A stretch of 61,328 bases of DNA, taken from positions 1 through 61,328 of the forward strand of contig JBBQJT010000016.1 in the NCBI GenBank assembly GCA_038326165.1, written 5' to 3'. The number at the start of each line of letters is the position of its first letter. Within the stretch, counting starts at the first letter, position 1. Positions 53,357 through 61,328 of the stretch are shown here, piece after piece. The DNA is from JAEUUM01 sp038326165 (GTDB lineage: Bacteria > Bacteroidota > Bacteroidia > Chitinophagales > Saprospiraceae). Made by a program: the position numbers and the translations under genes. Below the pieces are notes generated by a model, which worked only from the letters and a program-made list of their open reading frames with translations, had not been told where the DNA came from and did no database searches.

Positions 53357-54085
53357 GTGTCAGGACTCGCATTAAATAATCAGAATAAATTACCCTTTGG
53401 AAAGTACCTTTTGCAATCTGATGATGCATGGTGGCTATCTGAATTAGATGGTAATATTGGTGGAATTCGTCCAATGAGCAAAGGTTTAAATGAAATGGAA
53501 TCATTGGGACAATGCCGCATTGTGGCCAATACATTTCCTTATTGTCTTGTGCCACAGGGACTCTACGAGCCTCTTCATACCAGTGCATATTTGAATCAAT
53601 TAACCAATATTGATCAAAATGATCAAGTATTTGCAGGGCCCATGCCGTCAGATGAATGTGTACTGATCTTTTCCTCCAATATTAAAAAATCCAGTGAACC
53701 TATTGATATTGTGCATGTTACAGAGTATTTGCTAGAGTTAAGCAAGAAGCAATCTGGACATTCTATAACCTTATGGTTTGGTGCTCGTGAATTTGATATT
53801 GTCATTCGGGATCAAGGACAGCTACTAGCTTTAAACAGATATCAATTTCAGTCAGGGGCTGATGTATCTTATTTTACACTTGCCTTAGCAAATAAATTCA
53901 ATTTTCATCAACAAGCTTGTAATATTGGTTTTGGTGGAATGATCACTGAGCAATCTGATATTGTTGATCATTTGCGTAAGTTCTTTGCAAATGTATTCGC
54001 ACTTCAATTACCTCAATTAAAGTCTGATTCAGCTATTCCTGCTCAGATTCATAGCCTGCAACAATTGATTGCTGAGTGCGCATAA
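53357..54085 (+). CDS. DUF3822 family protein
   Basis: A 242-residue protein of the Bacteroidota DUF3822 family, usually encoded just before rsmD as here. It has an actin/RNase H-like alternation of strands and helices and no signal peptide. Its role is unknown; the fixed linkage to rsmD suggests an rRNA or ribosome connection, which is inference. The start is GTG and the stop overlaps the rsmD start by ten bases. Confidence 0.82.
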   Translation: MSGLALNNQNKLPFGKYLLQSDDAWWLSELDGNIGGIRPMSKGLNEMESLGQCRIVANTFPYCLVPQGLYEPLHTSAYLNQLTNIDQNDQVFAGPMPSDECVLIFSSNIKKSSEPIDIVHVTEYLLELSKKQSGHSITLWFGAREFDIVIRDQGQLLALNRYQFQSGADVSYFTLALANKFNFHQQACNIGFGGMITEQSDIVDHLRKFFANVFALQLPQLKSDSAIPAQIHSLQQLIAECA

Positions 54086-54636
54086 TTTCGGGAAAATTCA
54101 AGGGGAGAAAATTTCAACCCAAGGCCGACAACTGGCCTACACGACCTACTACCGATGTCGCAAAAGAAGGATTGTTCAATATTTTGAACAATAGGATAGA
54201 CTTTGAATCGGTAAGATTTTTGGACTTATTTGGTGGAACAGGTTCACATGACCTTGAAATGTTATCACGTGGTTGTGTTGACGTAACTTATGTGGACAAA
54301 TTTAGACCAGCTGTTGCCTTCATTACTCAACTGATGAAAGAATTGCAGTTGGATCAAATGGCTACTATTGTTTGTAATGATGTCAAAAAATTTGTAACTT
54401 CACAGTCCGGTCAGTGGGATTATATTTTTGCAGGTCCACCATATCCGCTTCCTTGGCTGGATGAAATACCCGATCTGATATTTGATAATCAACTTTTGAC
54501 ACTCAACGGCTTGTTTGTATTGGAACACAACCCGGATCATAAATTTGATAAAAATCCACATTTTTTGGAACTCAGAAAATATGGAACAACTTATTTTAGT
54601 TTCTTTGTAAATGAAAGCAATGAGGATGAAGATTAG
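54076..54636 (+). CDS. rsmD: RsmD-family 16S rRNA (guanine-N2)-methyltransferase
   Basis: RsmD methylates G966 of 16S rRNA using SAM. The 186-residue protein begins MRIISGKFKGRKFQPKADNW (family start; GTG codon), with SAM motif DLFGGTGSHDLE (50-61). The catalytic D/N-P-P-Y/F motif reads GPPY (120-123), so the usual acidic or amide residue is glycine. It overlaps DUF3822 by ten bases and the next gene's start by about ten. Confidence 0.85.
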   Translation: MRIISGKFKGRKFQPKADNWPTRPTTDVAKEGLFNILNNRIDFESVRFLDLFGGTGSHDLEMLSRGCVDVTYVDKFRPAVAFITQLMKELQLDQMATIVCNDVKKFVTSQSGQWDYIFAGPPYPLPWLDEIPDLIFDNQLLTLNGLFVLEHNPDHKFDKNPHFLELRKYGTTYFSFFVNESNEDED

Positions 54637-55069
54637 TTTAATATTGGTTTTCTTTTATGTAACGCACGTTGGGTTGGTTCACTGCCAAAACAACAACCTT
54701 ACAGGCGTGTGGGAAGGTACACTCACTCAAGAAAAAGGAGGCTATAAATCCAGTTATCCTATTACAATCTCCTTGAATGATGATGGGAAAGAAATCAAAG
54801 GGACCTTTTCCACAGTAACGAATGAGCTTTCAGCAAAAATTGAAATCAACGGCAGTTGGATCAATAAAAAGCACCTTCAGTTGCAAGATGGTAAAGTCAT
54901 TCATCATAAAGAACCCAAAGGCGTAGAGTGGTGCACCAAGATTTACAAATTGCAATGGGCCAAATTGGGCGATACCAGTACACTCATTGGTACTTGGAGC
55001 GGAACCATCAATGGTGATAGTTGCATACCTGGAAAATTGACTGTTCAGCGCCAAAAAACTAGAGCTTAA
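54626..55069 (+). CDS. Small exported protein, lipocalin-like strands
   Basis: A 147-residue protein with a signal peptide (MKISLILVFFYVTH ... VHCQ). Two similar halves start LTGVWEGTLTQEKGG and LIGTWSGTINGDSC, a strand pattern seen in small lipocalin-like or DUF-type exported proteins. Start codons at 54611 and 54620 are also in frame; 54626 gives the cleanest signal peptide. It overlaps the end of rsmD. Confidence 0.65.
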   Translation: MKISLILVFFYVTHVGLVHCQNNNLTGVWEGTLTQEKGGYKSSYPITISLNDDGKEIKGTFSTVTNELSAKIEINGSWINKKHLQLQDGKVIHHKEPKGVEWCTKIYKLQWAKLGDTSTLIGTWSGTINGDSCIPGKLTVQRQKTRA

Positions 55070-55104
55070 ATAATGCTTGCAATCCATCTTGAATAACATA
55101 TTTT

Positions 55105-56931
55105 ATGAAAGATAAGTTCGAAGGAATCAAAAATTCCATTATTCAATATTTACAAAGTGAGAAGGGGATTCAACTTCAAGAAGACCAGCTAATCATTCGA
55201 TCCAACGCAAAAACAGAACACGGGGAGTATGGCTTGCCAATATTTGGTATAGCTAAGCAATGCAACTTAGCCCCAAATGTATTGGCTGAGGAACTCGTCA
55301 AGGCTGTCAAAAGTGACTATGTGCAAGATATGATCGCCGTCAATGGCTTTCTGAATTTTAGAATGAGCAATTTGTTCTGGCATGAAATCCTGAACGATGA
55401 AATTGTTAATTTCAATCCATTATCCAAAGGAAAGGTTTTGGTAGAGTTCTGTTCGCCAAATACCAACAAACCCTTGCATTTGGGCCATATCCGAAATATA
55501 TTATTGGGGTGGTCAGTAAGTCAGATTCTGAACAAAACTGGATATGATGTGATTCGTACTCAAGTGGTCAATGATCGTGGCATAGCCATTTGTAAGAGCA
55601 TGGTGGCATGGGAACAGTATGGCGAAGGTGCAACACCAGAAACTTCAGGAATGAAAGGTGATCATTTTGTTGGAAAATACTATGTTCTCTTTGAAACGAA
55701 GTTTAAGGAAGAATATGAAGATTTCCAATTTACTGATATGGGAATTTCGGTCTATGTAGCACATAAAAAGGCGGAACAAAGCATCCCTGATTTTTTCAAG
55801 GCCTACAAAAATGAATATTTCAATAGATACAGCAAATTAGGGAAGAAAGCAAAAGAAGTTCTCCAATTATGGGAGCAAAACGACAATGAAGTTCGAGCAC
55901 TATGGCGTAAAATGAATGATTGGGTATTATCAGGATTTGAAAAGACTTTTCAATCTCTCAACATTTCATTTCATGAAAATTACTTCGAATCTGACACCTA
56001 TGAACTCGGTCGTGATATCATTCTAGAGGGTGTCAAAAAAGGATGGTTTACACAGCGTGAAGATCAATCCGTTTGGGTTGACTTGACCGAACAAGGAATG
56101 GACGAGAAATTATTGCTTCGCTCGGATGGGACCTCCGTGTACATGACTCAAGATATCGGGATGGCTAGGATGCGTTACAACAAATACCATTTTGATAAAA
56201 CCATCTATGTAGTTGCTGATGAACAAGATTATCACTTTAAAGCACTATTTGAAACCCTAGCCAAAATTGGGGAGCCATATACCAAAGGCCTTTACCATCT
56301 TAATTATGGCATGGTTGAATTGCCTTCAGGGAGGATGAAATCAAGAGAAGGAACTGTTGTAGATGCTGATGATTTGATTGATGAAGTGATAGCTGAGGCC
56401 AATAACAATAGTCAAGAGCGCGGTGAACTAGGTGAAATGAAACACGAAGATCAATACGAAATTATTCGCAAGATAGGAATGGCCGCTTTGAAGTATCACC
56501 TGATTAAGGTGCAGCCTAAAAAGAAAATGATCTTCGACCCAAAAGAATCTGTCGATTTGCAAGGACATACAGGGCCCTACATTCAAAATGCCTATGTTAG
56601 GATTCGTTCTATTATTCGTAAAATAGAAGATGTCAAAACGGCTGATTTTAAGTCCTATGAAGCTGTGGATCAGGAAAAAGATCTGCTGGTGTTGTTATTG
56701 GCATACAAGGATCGATTGGAGGAAGCTGCCGAAAAATATGACCCTTCAGTCATTGCCAACTATGCCTACGAACTGGCTAAATCCTATCATAGGTTTTATC
56801 ATGACATTTCGATACTTAGAGCTGAAAGTGAAGTTGCAAAAGCATTCAGAATTCATTTAAGCAACCGAGTAGCTGAAACTCTTGCAGAATCAATGCTCCT
56901 ACTTGGCATTGAAATGCCTGAGAAAATGTAA
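55105..56931 (+). CDS. argS: Arginine--tRNA ligase
   Basis: A 608-residue class I synthetase charging tRNA-Arg. The N-terminal additional domain is followed by the HIGH-type motif PLHLGHIRN in SPNTNKPLHLGHIRN, the Tyr-rich catalytic core (NDRGIAICKSM, DGTSVYMTQDIG), the KMSK-like MKSREGT and the all-helical anticodon-binding DALR domain ending MLLLGIEMPEKM. ArgS in many bacteria lacks a true KMSK, consistent with KSREG here. Starts at 55105, 35 bases after the preceding gene. Confidence 0.97.
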   Translation: MKDKFEGIKNSIIQYLQSEKGIQLQEDQLIIRSNAKTEHGEYGLPIFGIAKQCNLAPNVLAEELVKAVKSDYVQDMIAVNGFLNFRMSNLFWHEILNDEIVNFNPLSKGKVLVEFCSPNTNKPLHLGHIRNILLGWSVSQILNKTGYDVIRTQVVNDRGIAICKSMVAWEQYGEGATPETSGMKGDHFVGKYYVLFETKFKEEYEDFQFTDMGISVYVAHKKAEQSIPDFFKAYKNEYFNRYSKLGKKAKEVLQLWEQNDNEVRALWRKMNDWVLSGFEKTFQSLNISFHENYFESDTYELGRDIILEGVKKGWFTQREDQSVWVDLTEQGMDEKLLLRSDGTSVYMTQDIGMARMRYNKYHFDKTIYVVADEQDYHFKALFETLAKIGEPYTKGLYHLNYGMVELPSGRMKSREGTVVDADDLIDEVIAEANNNSQERGELGEMKHEDQYEIIRKIGMAALKYHLIKVQPKKKMIFDPKESVDLQGHTGPYIQNAYVRIRSIIRKIEDVKTADFKSYEAVDQEKDLLVLLLAYKDRLEEAAEKYDPSVIANYAYELAKSYHRFYHDISILRAESEVAKAFRIHLSNRVAETLAESMLLLGIEMPEKM

Positions 56932-56996
56932 GTAAATCGCAAAAATCATAACCTCAAACCTACAAAACCGTTGAATCAATCAAAACAAACAGGTTC

Positions 56997-58652
56997 ATGA
57001 CAACAGAATCACTTAATTTTTTAGAAGAAATCATAGAATCTGATATTGCTTCAGGTAAACACGATGGAAGAGTCCTAACAAGATTCCCGCCTGAACCAAA
57101 CGGATATTTGCATATTGGACATGCGTCTTCCATTTGTTTGAATTTTGGTTTAGCACTTAAATATGGAGGTCAAACCAATTTAAGGTTTGATGATACCAAC
57201 CCTGCTACTGAGGAGACTGAATATGTTGAAGGAATTATTGAAGATGTGCGTTGGTTGGGATTTGAACCGTCTAACATATTTTTTGCAAGCAATTATTTTG
57301 ATCAGCTCTATGAATGGGCAGAACAATTGATCCTAAAAGGCCTTGCATATGTGGATTTCTCCAGTGCAGAAGAGATTGCACTACTCAAAGGTACACCAAC
57401 TGAATCAGGACAAAATAGTCAATATCGAAATGTTGATCCACAAGAAAATTTACTTCTTTTTCGTAAAATGAAAGCTGGTGAATTCCCTGATGGACATTGC
57501 ACCTTAAGAGCTAAGATAGATATGGCATCATCCAATATGATCTTGCGCGATCCTTTGTTATACCGTATCAAGCATGCTCATCATCACCGTACTGGCGATA
57601 AATGGTGTATATACCCAATGTACGATTGGGCGCATGGACAATCTGATTCAATTGAAGAGATTACCCATTCCATTTGTACCATGGAATTCATTCCACACCG
57701 TGCTTTATATGATTGGTGTATTGAACAACTGGGAATTTTCCCTTCAAAACAATATGAATTTGGCCGTAGGAACCTCAATTACTCCATAACTTCCAAGAGA
57801 AAACTTCGTCAATTGATTGAAGAAGGAGTTACCAATGGCTGGGACGATCCTCGAATGCCTACCATTGCAGGTCTTCGGAGAAGAGGATTTACACCCAAAA
57901 GTTTGCGCGAATTCGCCGATAAGCAGGGGGTTTCAAAGCGAGAAACTATCTCTGAATACTCCTTATTGGAATCGTGTGTTCGCGAGGATTTGAACAAATC
58001 AGCATTGAGAGCATTTGCTGTATTGCATCCACTTAAAGTTGTAATTACTAATTTTCCAGAAGGAGAAGATACCATATGGCTTGAAACAGAAAACAATCAA
58101 GAAGATATTGAAGCTGGATCTCGCAAAGTCGCTTTCAACAAAGAAATCTTTGTAGAGCATGATGATTTTGCTGAAGTGCCACCACCAAAATTTTTAAGAC
58201 TAACTCTAGGATCATACGTTAGACTTAAAAGTTGCTGCATCATTAAATGTGAGGGTTTTCAGAAAGATGAGCATGGCAATATCGCAGAAGTCCAATGTTC
58301 CATTGTCGCAGATTCTTGGTCAGGAAACGATACTTCAGGTATAAAACCTGGAACAGTAATCCATTGGTTATCTGCTGTCAATTGCATAAAATCTGAAGTA
58401 AGACTTTATGATCGATTGTTTCAAGTAGAAAACCCCGCAGCAGCTGATAATTTTTTATCAACTGTCAATCATGATTCTCTCAAAGTTTTGAAGAATGTTT
58501 ACATAGAGCCAATGCTTGCACAAGCAAATCCTGGAGACAGATTTCAATTTATGCGAACCGGGTACTTCTGTTGTGATCCAGATTCAACTTTAGAACTTAG
58601 GGTATTCAATAGAATTGTGACTTTACGTGATAATTGGGCTAAAGGAAAGTGA
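56997..58652 (+). CDS. glnS: Glutamine--tRNA ligase
   Basis: A 551-residue class I synthetase. The HIGH motif is PPEPNGYLHIGHASS near the N-terminus, the KMSKS-equivalent is SITSKRKL, and RPTRE-like features and a C-terminal anticodon-binding beta-barrel pair follow (residues about 340-551). Presence of GlnS means glutaminyl-tRNA is made directly. It follows argS after 65 bases with no clear promoter. Confidence 0.97.
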   Translation: MTTESLNFLEEIIESDIASGKHDGRVLTRFPPEPNGYLHIGHASSICLNFGLALKYGGQTNLRFDDTNPATEETEYVEGIIEDVRWLGFEPSNIFFASNYFDQLYEWAEQLILKGLAYVDFSSAEEIALLKGTPTESGQNSQYRNVDPQENLLLFRKMKAGEFPDGHCTLRAKIDMASSNMILRDPLLYRIKHAHHHRTGDKWCIYPMYDWAHGQSDSIEEITHSICTMEFIPHRALYDWCIEQLGIFPSKQYEFGRRNLNYSITSKRKLRQLIEEGVTNGWDDPRMPTIAGLRRRGFTPKSLREFADKQGVSKRETISEYSLLESCVREDLNKSALRAFAVLHPLKVVITNFPEGEDTIWLETENNQEDIEAGSRKVAFNKEIFVEHDDFAEVPPPKFLRLTLGSYVRLKSCCIIKCEGFQKDEHGNIAEVQCSIVADSWSGNDTSGIKPGTVIHWLSAVNCIKSEVRLYDRLFQVENPAAADNFLSTVNHDSLKVLKNVYIEPMLAQANPGDRFQFMRTGYFCCDPDSTLELRVFNRIVTLRDNWAKGK

Positions 58653-58654
58653 TA

Positions 58655-58675
58655 GAGATTAAAAGTTTTTATCTC
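58655..58675. terminator. Weak hairpin between glnS and the DASS gene
   Basis: GAGAT and ATCTC arms with an AAAA/TTTT inner part and one mismatch, overlapping the last bases of the converging DASS gene. Possible terminator for both. Confidence 0.35.
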
Positions 58676-60092
58676 AACCCAGATGTCCTATCCAGCTGAA
58701 TATAAAAATGACGATAATTGATACGGCATCAAGTACAAGTCCTATCAACAACATGTCTTTCATCTTAAGATGACCTGACGAGAATGCAATTACGTTTGGG
58801 GGCGTGCTCATGGGAAGCATAAATCCACTGCTTGCTGCCAAAGTAACTGGAATAGCAAGATACTCAACTGGAATTCCAAGTCCTTTTGCCATGGCACCAA
58901 CAATGGGCAAGAATACAAGAACCAATGCGACATTGCTCATGACTTCTGTCAGAATAACAGTAATAAAAGTCAGTAACAATACTATCTCCCAAGTTGCCAT
59001 AGAAAAAGTTTCAATTCTTGTGGCAATTACTTGAAGAATACCTGCTTCAGACAAGGCGTTGGCGAGCGCAATTCCACCGCCAAATAGAAATAGTATTCCA
59101 AATGGCAATTCCTTCATGTCCCGCCAAATTAATACAGGATCATTTTTTTCAACAGAACTTGGTATAAGGAACAGCAGAAGACTTCCTCCCATAGCTATTC
59201 CGGCATCTGTCAAATTAATACCTAAAAAATTGTTCAATAATGACTTAAAAATCCAACCACATGCTAAAATTACAAACACGATCAAAGTAATTTTTTCCTT
59301 ATTGGTGAGCTTAGTTTCTGACACAGGCGCTTGAATCACAATCTTCTCTTCTTTTAAAGCTTGAGAAGGATAGAATGTTCGTGTTAAGAGATAATAAAGG
59401 ACTGCCAGTAACACCAACATAATAGGAACGCCAATTTTCATCCATTCGATGAAATCAATTTCAATACCATAAGACTTACGCATGAACCCGGCAAAAACGG
59501 TATTAGGCGGAGTTCCTATCAAAGTAGCCATCCCACCTATACTTGCGGCATAAGCAATGCATAACATCAATGAAATAGAAAAATTACGTGCCGCAATTTT
59601 GGATAATATTGCCTGCTCTTTTACAACATTAATAACACTAACCGCTATTGGCAACATCAACATCGTTGTGGCGGTATTGCTTATCCACATACTCAATAAT
59701 GAAGTGCTCAATAGAAACCCGAGGACTATACCGTTCAAAGACTGACCAGTCAATTTTAAAATACCGTATGCAAAGCGTTGATGTAACCCCGACCTTTCAA
59801 GACCAATTGCAAATATAAAACCTCCTAAAAATAAGAAGATAATAGGGTCAGCATAATATTCTGCAGTTGCCTCAATGGTATGCAAATTCAATATCGGGAA
59901 CAGAATAATAGGCAAAAAAGCAGTAACAAATAGGGAGGTTGCTTCGGTCACCCACCAAATGATCATCCAAAAAGCTATTCCCAAAGTCCAGGATTTAACA
60001 CTTGGGCCCAAAACGAATATTATCGTTAGACAAAGTAGAGGCCCAAGTGCCAGCGAGGCATATTTAAATAAGGAATTATTCCTTGCCTGCAT
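58674..60092 (-). CDS. DASS-family anion symporter (SLC13-like)
   Basis: A 472-residue transporter with about eleven to thirteen membrane helices. The first SNT motif appears in WISNTATTMLMLP and the second repeat has PMSTPPNVIAFSSG, typical of sodium-coupled dicarboxylate/sulfate/citrate carriers. Substrate not determinable. It starts inside the end of the SPFH gene (17-base overlap), so the two are cotranscribed with csaA upstream. Confidence 0.9.
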   Translation of the reverse strand: MQARNNSLFKYASLALGPLLCLTIIFVLGPSVKSWTLGIAFWMIIWWVTEATSLFVTAFLPIILFPILNLHTIEATAEYYADPIIFLFLGGFIFAIGLERSGLHQRFAYGILKLTGQSLNGIVLGFLLSTSLLSMWISNTATTMLMLPIAVSVINVVKEQAILSKIAARNFSISLMLCIAYAASIGGMATLIGTPPNTVFAGFMRKSYGIEIDFIEWMKIGVPIMLVLLAVLYYLLTRTFYPSQALKEEKIVIQAPVSETKLTNKEKITLIVFVILACGWIFKSLLNNFLGINLTDAGIAMGGSLLLFLIPSSVEKNDPVLIWRDMKELPFGILFLFGGGIALANALSEAGILQVIATRIETFSMATWEIVLLLTFITVILTEVMSNVALVLVFLPIVGAMAKGLGIPVEYLAIPVTLAASSGFMLPMSTPPNVIAFSSGHLKMKDMLLIGLVLDAVSIIVIFIFSWIGHLG

Positions 60093-61014
60093 TTTTATCT
60101 TTCAAAATACTCATGCCCATCATCTGATTAACAGAGCGTTGCAAACCTTCAGCGGAACCATCCATAAACATTACGTTTCCTTTGCCATGCTCAGACATAT
60201 GCTTGATTGTTTCTGTCCACATTGAGAAAGCAACCAGATAATCATCAACTTCCAAATCTCGAAGGTCTTGTACCGCCTTAGCCATACCTTTTGTAACTTC
60301 CTCCCTAAATAGCGCAATACCCTGACCTCTCAATTGGGCAGCAGTTCGTTCTGCCTCTGCCGATATTCTTATTGCATTTCCGTCAGCTTCCGCAGCTTTG
60401 GTTTTGGTAATCAATAATGCTTGACCTTCATTTTCAGCTGCAGCTTTCAAATTATTGGTTGCAACCACTTGTGCCATTGAGCGCATAATTACTTCATCAA
60501 ATGATATATCATTCAATTGCAAGTCAATAAGGTGATAACCCCATGTTTCAAGTGTTTCATCAATTTGATCTTTTACATGCAATACAATTTCATTTCTGAG
60601 AGCCAAAATTTCAGCTTGTCTCTTGGTAGCGACGAAAGCTCTGATTGAGCCTTCAATTGTTCTTATCAACGCTTGCATAAAACTGCGCTCATCCATAAAC
60701 TTAAAGGCCACGTTCTTTATAGTTTCTTCCTCATGATTGATAACAGAATAGACAAGCATTGCTTTAAAATTTACATTTGCTTGATCGGAAGTAATAGCTT
60801 GAAATTCCAATTCCACAGACCTATTTTGAATTGATATTTTTCTAAAAATGGACTCTACAATAGGAATTCTAAAATTAAGACCTGGTTTCATAATTCTAGT
60901 GTACTTGCCAAATAGGGTTATAACTGCAACAGTTCCTTGTTGAACAATCACGATTCCCGTGAATAGAATCACAACCATTAAAATGATTAAGTTAAATCCT
61001 GTAAAGATTTCCAT
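60076..61014 (-). CDS. SPFH/band 7 protein (slipin/HflK-type)
   Basis: A 312-residue membrane protein with one N-terminal helix (about 8-28) and an SPFH domain (30-190: VQQGTVAVITLFGKYTRIMKPGLNFRIP), followed by a coiled-coil with AAAENEGQALLITKTKAAEADG and a short C-terminal tail. SPFH proteins form membrane rings that organise proteases or transporters. It follows csaA by 62 bases. Confidence 0.88.
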   Translation of the reverse strand: MEIFTGFNLIILMVVILFTGIVIVQQGTVAVITLFGKYTRIMKPGLNFRIPIVESIFRKISIQNRSVELEFQAITSDQANVNFKAMLVYSVINHEEETIKNVAFKFMDERSFMQALIRTIEGSIRAFVATKRQAEILALRNEIVLHVKDQIDETLETWGYHLIDLQLNDISFDEVIMRSMAQVVATNNLKAAAENEGQALLITKTKAAEADGNAIRISAEAERTAAQLRGQGIALFREEVTKGMAKAVQDLRDLEVDDYLVAFSMWTETIKHMSEHGKGNVMFMDGSAEGLQRSVNQMMGMSILKDKNAGKE

Positions 61015-61076
61015 TTGCTTTGTTTTTTTGAAATAGAATGCAATCTACAAACTTCTATCGAAGACTGTGATAGATT

Positions 61077-61328
61077 TCATGAAATTAATGTTCCGTTAGG
61101 CACTTCGTAATCCAAACTTAACAGACTGACTATACCAGCTTGGGGAACCGCTCCTAATACCAGACATTCACTCTTAAATCCCGCTATCATTTTAACAGGA
61201 AAGTTAATGACAGCAATAATTTGTTTTCCTAGTAAATCTTCTTTTTGGTACAATTCAGTCAATTGGGCAGAAGAATTGAGCATGCCAAAAACACCAAAAT
61301 CTATACTCAGTTGAATGGACGGGATTTT
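61077..61328 (-). CDS. CsaA-like tRNA-binding protein (5' end missing)
   Basis: The frame runs from the window edge to the stop at 61077 and holds the last 83 residues. DFGVFGMLNSSAQLTELY, GKQIIAVINFPVKMIAGF, SECLVLGA and VPNGTLI match the C-terminal two-thirds of CsaA, a small OB-fold tRNA-binding/chaperone protein. The same fold also ends MetRS, but the short distance to the stop and the SSAQ segment favour free CsaA. The ATG at 61283 is internal. Confidence 0.82.
   Translation of the reverse strand, partial: KIPSIQLSIDFGVFGMLNSSAQLTELYQKEDLLGKQIIAVINFPVKMIAGFKSECLVLGAVPQAGIVSLLSLDYEVPNGTLIS

Noticed and set aside
61077..61328. C-terminal domain of methionyl-tRNA synthetase at the right edge
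   Set aside because: The fold is shared, but the SSAQ and SECLVLGA segments and the small size fit free CsaA better; the missing 5' part prevents certainty.
1..61328. tRNA, rRNA, CRISPR arrays, insertion sequences, phage genes
   Set aside because: None was seen on reading either strand; gaps over 300 bases (16183-16490, 18960-19331, 33228-33672, 51573-51900) are accounted for separately.

Overview
The window looks like a piece of an AT-rich Bacteroidota chromosome, most likely from a Saprospiria-like lineage. The evidence is: two secreted proteins with type IX secretion (T9SS) type A C-terminal sorting domains plus a decayed copy of such a domain; many TAnnTTTG -7 promoter boxes, often only a few bases from the start codon; typical Bacteroidota pairs such as DUF1599-DoxX-nusB and DUF3822-rsmD; a futalosine-pathway gene (mqnB); and a dockerin-like calcium module followed by a sorting domain. 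I saw no rRNA, tRNA, CRISPR array, insertion sequence or phage gene. Most of the window is core metabolism and information processing.

Layout. 1-4.7 kb: start of a secreted protein (cut by the window), yigZ-coaE, then DUF1599, a DoxX-type membrane protein and nusB. 4.7-16.2 kb: an OmpA/TSP3 protein, then guaA, a periplasmic-binding lipoprotein, an aldehyde dehydrogenase and a SpoU-type methyltransferase packed end to end, then smc and a convergent helical protein. 16.2-19.3 kb: a large T9SS/dockerin protein flanked by intergenic regions rich in inverted repeats. 19.3-26.6 kb: pruA-coaD, a NUDIX hydrolase with a DUF5686 protein, and an HMG-CoA lyase operon. 26.6-35.1 kb: a T9SS beta-propeller protein, aroC, mutS2, ndk, a T9SS-domain relic and a GT-C glycosyltransferase. 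35.3-41.8 kb: DHH phosphoesterase, FKBP isomerase, prfB (with a programmed +1 frameshift), an N-acetylglucosamine kinase-like gene and hbd.

41.9-49.2 kb, minus strand: the most interesting region, a tight eight-gene cluster. In transcription order it has a coiled-coil protein, a membrane-anchored PspA-like coiled-coil protein, a membrane-anchored ABC substrate-binding protein fused to an OmpA peptidoglycan-binding domain, an ABC permease with extra C-terminal helices, a heme-oxygenase-like diiron oxidase candidate, the ABC ATPase, an outer-membrane beta-barrel candidate and futalosine hydrolase. I infer an envelope-spanning uptake-and-oxidation system of unknown substrate.

49.2-61.3 kb: a Pif1/RecD-like helicase and a secreted EEP-family nuclease/phosphatase, a CoiA-like nuclease, a small lipoprotein, DUF3822-rsmD-secreted protein, argS, glnS, a DASS transporter, an SPFH protein and the 3' part of a csaA-like gene at the right edge. 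Several genes start at ATG, GTG or TTG codons other than the longest reading frame; the chosen starts are explained in the entries.
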